Below are positions 5,677 to 9,682 of a stretch of DNA of 9,682 nucleotides, piece by piece. Positions within the stretch are counted from its first letter, which is position 1; each line of letters begins with the position of its first letter. The position numbers and the translations under genes were made by a program. Origin of the DNA: CAVALG01 sp963589585 (GTDB lineage: Bacteria > Bacillota > Clostridia > Oscillospirales > Acutalibacteraceae); NCBI GenBank assembly GCA_963589585.1, contig CAVALG010000057.1:1-9682 (forward strand). The letters run 5' to 3'. The notes beneath the pieces were generated by a model. That model saw nothing but the letters and a program-made list of their open reading frames with translations, did no database searches and was not told where the DNA came from.

Positions 5677-7119
5677 TCAGTCTGAATATTTATTAAGCAA
5701 TTCGTGCTGTTTATCCCACAGCCTTTGCGAAAGGTCAACATAGTAAGTATGCGGTTTTTCAAACCTTTTAACCTCGTCCCAAAGGGTATCTATCTGCTGT
5801 TTACAATAGTTTTTCACATCGGTTGTTGAGGGATTTTCGTAAACACATTTTCCGCCCTTGAATATCTGCTCGTGCAAGCGGCGCGCAGTAAAGTTTGTTA
5901 CCGTTTTGCGTTTCCATGTATGTTCGGGGTCAAAAATTTCGTAGGGTTTTGAATCGTCAATAACCTCGTCCGCCATAGTGATAACATCGGCAATGGCGTT
6001 GCCGCTTTCATTATCGTAAAGGCGCCAGCAGGTTTTAAAGCAGGGAATGGTGATCTTCTCAACATTCTCACTGATTTTTATTCGGGGGATTATCTTGCCG
6101 TTTTCGTCCTCAACGGCGACTATTTTATAAACGCCGCCGAACACCGCTTCGCTTGACGCGGTAATAAGCCGTTCGCCCACGCCGAAAGAATCCACTTTTG
6201 CGCCTTGAACCAGCATATCGCGGATATTGTATTCGTCAAGCGAGTTGGAAACGCATATCTTACAATCGGGGTAGCCTGCATTATCAAGCATCTTTCTTAC
6301 CTTTTTGGTAAGGTAGGTGATATCGCCGCTGTCTATACGGATACCGAGGGGTCTGTAACCCTTGGGTTTAAGCACTTCGTTAAACACCTTTATGGCGTTG
6401 GGGATGCCCGATTTAAGGACATTATAGGTATCAACAAGCAAAAGGCAACTGTCGGGGTAATGTTCGGCATAGGTTTTAAAAGCTTCATACTCACTGTCGA
6501 ACAACTGCACCCAGGAGTGCGCCATTGTGCCCGAAACGGGTATGCCGAAATCCATACCTGCCTTAACGCAGGAAGTACCTACGCAGCCTGCGATATAGGA
6601 AGCGCGGGCGCCGTAGACGCTTGCGTCATATCCGTGGGCGCGGCGAGCACCGAATTCCATAACGCCCCTGCCGTCAGCCGCACGGACGATACGGTTTGAT
6701 TTTGTAGCGATAAGCGACTGGTGGTTTATACAAAGCAGGAGCATTGTTTCAATAAGCATAGCCTGCGAAACCGGTCCGCGAACCGTGATAATCGGCTCTT
6801 TGGGAAATATAGGCGTACCCTCGGGTATTGCCCAAACATCGCAGGAGAATTTAAAGTTTGCGAGCATATCCAGAAACTCATCGCAAAACAGGTTAAGCGA
6901 ACGGAAATACTCGACATCTTCGGCGGAAAATGTAAGATTATCAAGGTACTCAATCAACTGGTGAAGCCCTGCCATAATGGCGAAGCCGCCGTCATCGGGT
7001 ATTCTTCTGAAAAACATATCAAAATAACTTATTGTGTCGCCCTTGCCGGATTGAATAAGGCCGCTTGACATAGTAGCCTCGTACAAATCCATAAGCATAG
7101 GCAAATCTCTTTTCATCAT
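5677..7119 (-). CDS. pncB: Nicotinate phosphoribosyltransferase
   Basis: This enzyme joins nicotinate and phosphoribosyl pyrophosphate to give nicotinate mononucleotide, the entry step of NAD salvage (Preiss-Handler pathway), in the cytoplasm. The 480-residue length fits the Gram-positive form. Visible hallmarks are DLYEATM near the N-terminus (11-17), FFRRIPDDGGFAIMAGL (36-52), EFGARRAHGYDA (155-166), VSGTMAHSW (195-203) with the catalytic histidine at 201 that is phosphorylated in this family, the LLLVDTYN strand (227-233), RIDSGDI (261-267) and DSFGVGERL (310-318). A GGAGAG ribosome site lies eight bases before the first of two adjacent ATG codons. It lies 43 bases after yugP and 12 bases before the lipoprotein gene, suggesting one operon. 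Nothing is truncated. Confidence 0.96.
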   Translation of the reverse strand: MMKRDLPMLMDLYEATMSSGLIQSGKGDTISYFDMFFRRIPDDGGFAIMAGLHQLIEYLDNLTFSAEDVEYFRSLNLFCDEFLDMLANFKFSCDVWAIPEGTPIFPKEPIITVRGPVSQAMLIETMLLLCINHQSLIATKSNRIVRAADGRGVMEFGARRAHGYDASVYGARASYIAGCVGTSCVKAGMDFGIPVSGTMAHSWVQLFDSEYEAFKTYAEHYPDSCLLLVDTYNVLKSGIPNAIKVFNEVLKPKGYRPLGIRIDSGDITYLTKKVRKMLDNAGYPDCKICVSNSLDEYNIRDMLVQGAKVDSFGVGERLITASSEAVFGGVYKIVAVEDENGKIIPRIKISENVEKITIPCFKTCWRLYDNESGNAIADVITMADEVIDDSKPYEIFDPEHTWKRKTVTNFTARRLHEQIFKGGKCVYENPSTTDVKNYCKQQIDTLWDEVKRFEKPHTYYVDLSQRLWDKQHELLNKYSD

Positions 7120-7162
7120 TGTTGCATCTCTCCGTTCGTTTGTGCGTTAAAATGTAATTCCG

Positions 7163-7849
7163 TCAATCGTTCCGTCTGCCGAAAAGCATTATCAGCCTTA
7201 AAAGTTGAGCAAGCGATAAAAGCAGGGCGGCGACATAGGTCATAGCAGCCGCCGAAAGCACGCGGCGAGCGCCCTTTGCCTGCGAATCGCTTAAAATTCC
7301 GACAGAGCGTATTGCCGACATTGCGCGACGCGACGCGTCAAATTCCACAGGCAGGGTTATAAGTTGGAACAGCACTACAAGCGAAAAGAGTGCGATTCCT
7401 GCCCAAATCAGCGCTTCAAAGTTGAAAATTAAGCCAAGTATCAGCACTATCCAGGAAAAGTTTGAGCCGAACTGACACGCAGGGATAACCGCGGCACGGA
7501 TTTTTATAGGCGTATAGCCGACGGCGTACTGCACTGCGTGGCCTGCCTCGTGGCACGCAACGCCGACCGCCGAAACGCTGTTTGAATCAAACACGCTGTC
7601 CGACAGGCGGATAACATTACCGCGCGGATCGTAATGGTCGGTCAGATTTCCGGAAACGCGTTCTATTCTGACCCCGTTCACGCCTGCGGCTGCAAGTACT
7701 CGTTCCGCAGCCTGCCTGCCGGTAAGCGGAGCGCCGACCGACGAATATTTTGAAAATGTGGATTTAACCTTTACCTGTGCAATAAGCGAAATTAAAAACG
7801 CAGGCAGCACAAGCAAGAGATAATAATAGTCAAAACCGTAATATCCCAT
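7163..7849 (-). CDS. yugP: YugP-family membrane zinc metallopeptidase
   Basis: This is a membrane-bound metallopeptidase of the YugP family (zinc-peptidase type 2). With the ATG at 7849 the protein has 228 residues. It has an N-terminal membrane segment (about 6-26), the zinc motif HEAGH at 100-104 in the context VACHEAGHAVQYA, two central hydrophobic segments (about 130-165), then LPVEFDASRRA at 166-176 whose Glu is the likely third zinc ligand, and a C-terminal hydrophobic stretch followed by the basic tail FGRRND. Substrates of YugP are not established. The start is ATG 7849 because GAGGTG (7855-7860) lies five bases upstream; a GTG at 7855 would overlap that ribosome site. It is probably the first gene of a yugP-pncB-lipoprotein unit. 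Confidence 0.93.
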   Translation of the reverse strand: MGYYGFDYYYLLLVLPAFLISLIAQVKVKSTFSKYSSVGAPLTGRQAAERVLAAAGVNGVRIERVSGNLTDHYDPRGNVIRLSDSVFDSNSVSAVGVACHEAGHAVQYAVGYTPIKIRAAVIPACQFGSNFSWIVLILGLIFNFEALIWAGIALFSLVVLFQLITLPVEFDASRRAMSAIRSVGILSDSQAKGARRVLSAAAMTYVAALLLSLAQLLRLIMLFGRRND

Positions 7850-7875
7850 AATCACACCTCATTAAAATTTTTGGG

Positions 7876-7906
7876 CGCCGTAAGACGGCGAATAATGCTT
7901 ACTATA
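7876..7906 (-). promoter_or_regulatory. Possible promoter -10 and leader hairpin of yugP
   Basis: On the minus strand a -10-like TATAGT (complement of 7901-7906) has no convincing -35 at 17 bases. Downstream is a perfect 6-bp hairpin CGCCGT/ACGGCG with a 3-base loop (7876-7890), then the ribosome site. The hairpin is not followed by a proper T-tract. Some promoter is expected here because the upstream galE is 727 bases away. Confidence 0.3.
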
Positions 7907-7970
7907 ATTACACAATGCTAATGTAATCTATGTTTACCGTCTATCTGCAATTTGACGGTATTCATAACAC

Positions 7971-8090
7971 TCTTGCCTCCGCCTGACGGGGTGCGGGTGT
8001 CCGGTGGGCACCTCTGCGAAGCTGAAGCACCGACCGAGACGGCAGCCGGGACGGTGGCTTTGCCGTAGGCAAAGACGGAGGGAGAGAAAA
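7971..8090. repeat. GC-rich structured intergenic element
   Basis: A block of about 120 bp is clearly richer in GC than its flanks. It contains a perfect 7-bp hairpin CTTTGCC/GGCAAAG with a GTA loop (8058-8074) and ends with GAGGGAGAGAA (8078-8088). That end is an exact 11-bp inverted match to TTCTCTCCCTC (8192-8202), which begins the next element, so the two elements face each other. The style resembles short non-coding repeats I know from gut Clostridia; copy number in this genome cannot be seen here. Confidence 0.5.
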
Positions 8091-8191
8091 AACCGGCCAT
8101 AAGAACTGTTTCCCGTCTGTTTTCAATCTTAAATATAGTTACGGTAATTTTAATAATGGACGGTAATTACATCTCTTTTTTACTTTAATTC

Positions 8192-8248
8192 TTCTCTCCC
8201 TCAGTCAAAAATCGAAGATTTTTGACAGCTCCCTCGTCAGAGGGAGCC
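8192..8248. repeat. Double stem-loop repeat element (CTCCCTC type)
   Basis: Two perfect adjacent stem-loops are present: arms GTCAAAAATC (8204-8213) and GATTTTTGAC (8217-8226) around GAA, then arms GCTCCCTC (8228-8235) and GAGGGAGC (8240-8247) around GTCA. A further CTCCCTC at 8196-8202 can compete for the same GAGGGAG arm. No T-tract makes it an obvious terminator. I recall similar CTCCCTC/GAGGGAG elements as frequent intergenic repeats in gut Firmicutes genomes; this is memory, not a search. Confidence 0.65.
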
Positions 8249-8256
8249 AAGGAGTT

Positions 8257-8265
8257 TGTGGATAA
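8257..8265 (-). promoter_or_regulatory. Perfect DnaA-box sequence, copy 1
   Basis: The plus strand reads TGTGGATAA, so the minus strand is TTATCCACA, the exact consensus DnaA box. It lies within copy 1 of the 102-bp duplication. Binding is inferred from sequence only; a 9-mer can occur by chance. Confidence 0.4.
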
Positions 8266-8304
8266 CAGCAGCCTACCGTCTATTTTCAGTCTACCGTTAC
8301 CACG

Positions 8305-8441
8305 GTCTAAAGTCTAATGTCTAATGTCTAACATCTAGATTGTGGGAGCCAAGGAGTTTGTGGATAACAGCAGCCTACCGTCTATTTTCAGTCTACCGTT
8401 GCCAATGTCTAAAGTCTAGTGTCTAACATCTAATGTCTAAT
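8305..8441. repeat. Two short GTCTAAW heptamer arrays
   Basis: Five consecutive heptamers of the type GTCTAAA, GTCTAAT, GTCTAAC or ATCTAGA occupy 8305-8339, and five more of the same type occupy 8407-8441. They are the variable ends of the 102-bp units, where most differences between the copies fall. The pattern suggests slippage. Confidence 0.75.
8359..8367 (-). promoter_or_regulatory. Perfect DnaA-box sequence, copy 2
   Basis: This is the same TTATCCACA motif on the minus strand, exactly 102 bases from the first, preserved in copy 2 of the duplication and in the same orientation. No AT-rich unwinding element or dnaA/dnaN gene is near, so it is not evidence for oriC. Confidence 0.4.
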
Positions 8442-8521
8442 ATGCGTCAAGGCGCGCAGAAGTGGCATACGGCGGCAGTCGCAGGGCGCGGAAGTGCGCC
8501 GAACGGAATATTAAGCCACAC

Positions 8522-8535
8522 CGCCGTAAGACGGC
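8522..8535. repeat. 14-bp motif with perfect palindrome, second copy
   Basis: CGCCGTAAGACGGC occurs here and at 7876-7889 in the same orientation. The inner GCCGT/ACGGC arms form a 5-bp stem with an AAG loop. The copy here is followed on the plus strand by AATTTTTAATTATG, resembling a weak plus-strand terminator, although no plus-strand gene precedes it. The two copies bracket the repeat island. Confidence 0.6.
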
Positions 8536-8576
8536 AATTTTTAATTATGAATTATGCATTGCGCAAAGTGTTAGTT

Positions 8577-9596
8577 TTATTCTTCACCGTAGCCGTTCGG
8601 GTTGTTTTTCTGCCAACGCCAACTGTCGGCACACATATCCTCAATACTGCGTTTTGCCTTCCAACCGAGCAGTTTTTCGGCTTTATCCGCTTTTGCGTAG
8701 TTTTCGGCGATATCGCCGGGGCGGCGCGCGGTTATTTCATAATTAACCTTAACGCCCGAAGCCTTTTCAAAAGCGTGAACAAGTTCAAGCACGCTTGTGC
8801 CGTTGCCCGTGCCGAGATTTATCGCCTCGCAGGTTTTGTGGTGCAGCGCATAATCAACCGCTTTAACATGGCCTTCTGCCAAATCGACAACATGGATATA
8901 ATCCCTTATGCAGGTGCCGTCGCGGGTCGGGTAATCATTACCGAAAACGCTTAATTTTTCGCGCTTTCCTACGGCAACCTGTGATATAAACGGCATAAGG
9001 TTGTTGGGTATGCCGCGCGGATCTTCACCTATAGTTCCGCTTTCGTGCGCGCCGATGGGATTGAAGTAACGCAGCAGAACTACCGACCAGTCTTTATCGG
9101 CATTGTAAACATCGGTTAAAATCTGTTCTATAAACAGTTTGGTTCTGCCGTAGGGGCTGCTGGTTGAGCCGATAGGCATAGTTTCGTCAAACGGAACCTC
9201 GTTTTTATCGCCGTATACGGTTGCGGAGGAGGAGAAAACCAGAGTCTTGCAGCCGTGTGAGCGCATACTTTCACACAAAGTGAAAGTTGAGCCCAAGTTG
9301 TTTTCGTAGTATTCAAGCGGTATTTTTGATGATTCGCCGACCGCTTTAAGTCCTGCAAAGTGTATTGCCGCGTCAATTTTATTTTCATCAAAAATTTTAT
9401 CCATTGCGGCACGGTCACAGACATCAACCTTATAAAATTTAAGGGTTTTGCCGGTTATTTTTTCAACGCGGCGCAGCGATTCTTCACTGCTGTTTGCAAG
9501 ATTATCCGCAACTACTACATCGTACCCGTTGTTTAAAAGTTCAACACAGGTGTGGCTGCCGATATACCCTGCACCGCCGGTTACTAAAATTGTCAT
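8577..9596 (-). CDS. galE: UDP-glucose 4-epimerase
   Basis: GalE interconverts UDP-glucose and UDP-galactose with bound NAD, serving galactose use (Leloir pathway) and supply of sugar donors for envelope polysaccharides. The 339-residue protein is full length. It is a short-chain dehydrogenase fold with the NAD motif TGGAGYIGS (6-14), an HFAGLKAVGES segment (79-89), SSSATVYG (122-129) and the catalytic pair Y149 and K153 in SPYGRTK, matching the positions in the E. coli enzyme. Further signatures are LLRYFNPIGAHESG, RDGTCIRDYIHVVDLA and a C-terminal RRPGDIAENYA. AAGGAGTGA precedes the ATG at 9596. It follows the partial upstream gene after 18 bases and so is probably in an operon with it. No clear terminator was seen downstream. 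Confidence 0.97.
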   Translation of the reverse strand: MTILVTGGAGYIGSHTCVELLNNGYDVVVADNLANSSEESLRRVEKITGKTLKFYKVDVCDRAAMDKIFDENKIDAAIHFAGLKAVGESSKIPLEYYENNLGSTFTLCESMRSHGCKTLVFSSSATVYGDKNEVPFDETMPIGSTSSPYGRTKLFIEQILTDVYNADKDWSVVLLRYFNPIGAHESGTIGEDPRGIPNNLMPFISQVAVGKREKLSVFGNDYPTRDGTCIRDYIHVVDLAEGHVKAVDYALHHKTCEAINLGTGNGTSVLELVHAFEKASGVKVNYEITARRPGDIAENYAKADKAEKLLGWKAKRSIEDMCADSWRWQKNNPNGYGEE

Positions 9597-9614
9597 AACT
9601 TTTTCACTCCTTAA

Positions 9615-9682
9615 TTAAAGCGTTTTATAAAATTCAAGCACGGTGAGATAGGTCATATACACATCGAACTTTGCAACTATTT
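9615..9682 (-). CDS. 3' end of an unidentified gene upstream of galE
   Basis: One minus-strand frame is open from the window edge to a TAA at 9615-9617 and reads IVAKFDVYMTYLTVLEFYKTL. The stop lies 18 bases before galE and just next to its ribosome site, the spacing of an operon. Only 21 codons are visible, so the family cannot be named and the call rests on position and absence of stops; the other two minus frames contain stops. Confidence 0.5.
   Translation of the reverse strand, partial: IVAKFDVYMTYLTVLEFYKTL

Larger units (their letters stand above)
8242..8445. repeat. Imperfect 102-bp tandem duplication
   Basis: Copy 1 is 8242-8343 and copy 2 is 8344-8445. The first 57 bases, from GGGAGCC to CTACCGTT, are identical (8242-8298 and 8344-8400); the remaining 45 differ at about 12 positions by hand alignment. 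The duplicated unit starts inside the 3' arm of the preceding stem-loop, so copy 2 lacks that stem-loop. Each copy carries a TGTGGATAA motif and ends in five GTCTAAW-like heptamers. Confidence 0.9.
7850..8576. other. 727-bp intergenic island without a supported gene
   Basis: This stretch between galE and yugP holds no credible coding region. It contains, left to right, a 14-bp palindromic motif (7876-7889), a GC-rich hairpin-containing element (about 7971-8090), an AT-rich part with scattered ACGGTAATT and TACCGTCTAT motifs, two perfect stem-loops (8204-8247), an imperfect 102-bp tandem duplication (8242-8445) and a second copy of the 14-bp motif (8522-8535). The abrupt alternation of base composition suggests accumulation of several short repeats. 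No transposase or phage remnant was seen. Confidence 0.8.

Noticed and set aside
7918..8100. Minus-strand 60-codon frame through the GC-rich element
   Set aside because: The start lacks a good ribosome site and the frame follows the hairpins of a repeat element; it is better explained as an open frame in a non-coding repeat.
8305..8441. CRISPR-like array
   Set aside because: The repeats are 7 bp and contiguous without spacers, and no cas genes are present.
8242..8445. Replication origin based on two DnaA boxes
   Set aside because: There are only two boxes, no dnaA or dnaN gene, no evident unwinding element, and the boxes were copied by a duplication.
8523..8545. Terminator for galE
   Set aside because: On the minus strand the GCCGT/ACGGC stem is followed by GGTGTGG, not by a T-tract; the T-rich tract lies on the plus-strand side where no gene ends.
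8433..8954. Plus-strand frame of 173 codons antisense to galE
   Set aside because: Most of it is the complement of galE, whose protein motifs are unambiguous; no ribosome site or homology is seen.

Overview
The window looks like chromosomal DNA of a Gram-positive gut-type Clostridia member, probably of the Oscillospiraceae/Ruminococcaceae kind. The evidence is strong GGAGG-type Shine-Dalgarno sites, an ireB homologue, a Firmicutes-type L10 leader, the gene order rpmG-secE-nusG-rplK-rplA-rplJ-rplL, a YugP-type metallopeptidase, and a short-palindrome repeat that I associate with gut Clostridia. The taxonomic placement is inference from gene content, not from a search.

Layout from left to right. 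The left edge holds the 5' part of ireB (minus strand), which diverges from a VanZ-family membrane protein gene (plus strand, 354-872). A strong, partly bidirectional terminator (908-945) separates vanZ from the converging ribosomal operon. That operon fills 969-4987 on the minus strand. In transcription order it has a sigma-A type promoter (4994-5022), a structured leader of about 185 nt, rpmG (L33, too short for routine ORF calling), secE, nusG, an intergenic leader that may be the L1 target, rplK, rplA, an internal promoter plus L10 leader, rplJ and rplL. It stops at a terminator instead of continuing into rpoB. Upstream, in the same direction, lie yugP, pncB (nicotinate phosphoribosyltransferase) and a small lipoprotein gene, tightly spaced and probably one operon. 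An intergenic island of about 730 bp follows (7850-8576), made of palindromes, an imperfect 102-bp tandem duplication with a perfect DnaA box in each copy, and short heptamer arrays. At the right edge are galE and the last 21 codons of an upstream gene.

How the genes work together. The core is a translation/secretion operon: stalk proteins L10 and L7/L12, the L11/L1 pair, elongation factor NusG, translocon subunit SecE and L33. Several cis-regulatory RNAs are visible (L10 leader, possible L1 site, unassigned L33 leader). The flanking genes serve NAD salvage (pncB), membrane proteolysis (yugP), UDP-galactose supply (galE) and cell-envelope regulation (ireB, vanZ), with no evident functional link to the ribosomal operon.

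I see no phage, IS transposase, CRISPR array or defence system. The most unusual items are a SecE with an extra N-terminal membrane domain of about 160 residues containing four predicted segments, the structured L33 leader with a possible Shine-Dalgarno switch, the loss of the usual rplL-rpoB linkage, and the repeat island with duplicated DnaA boxes.
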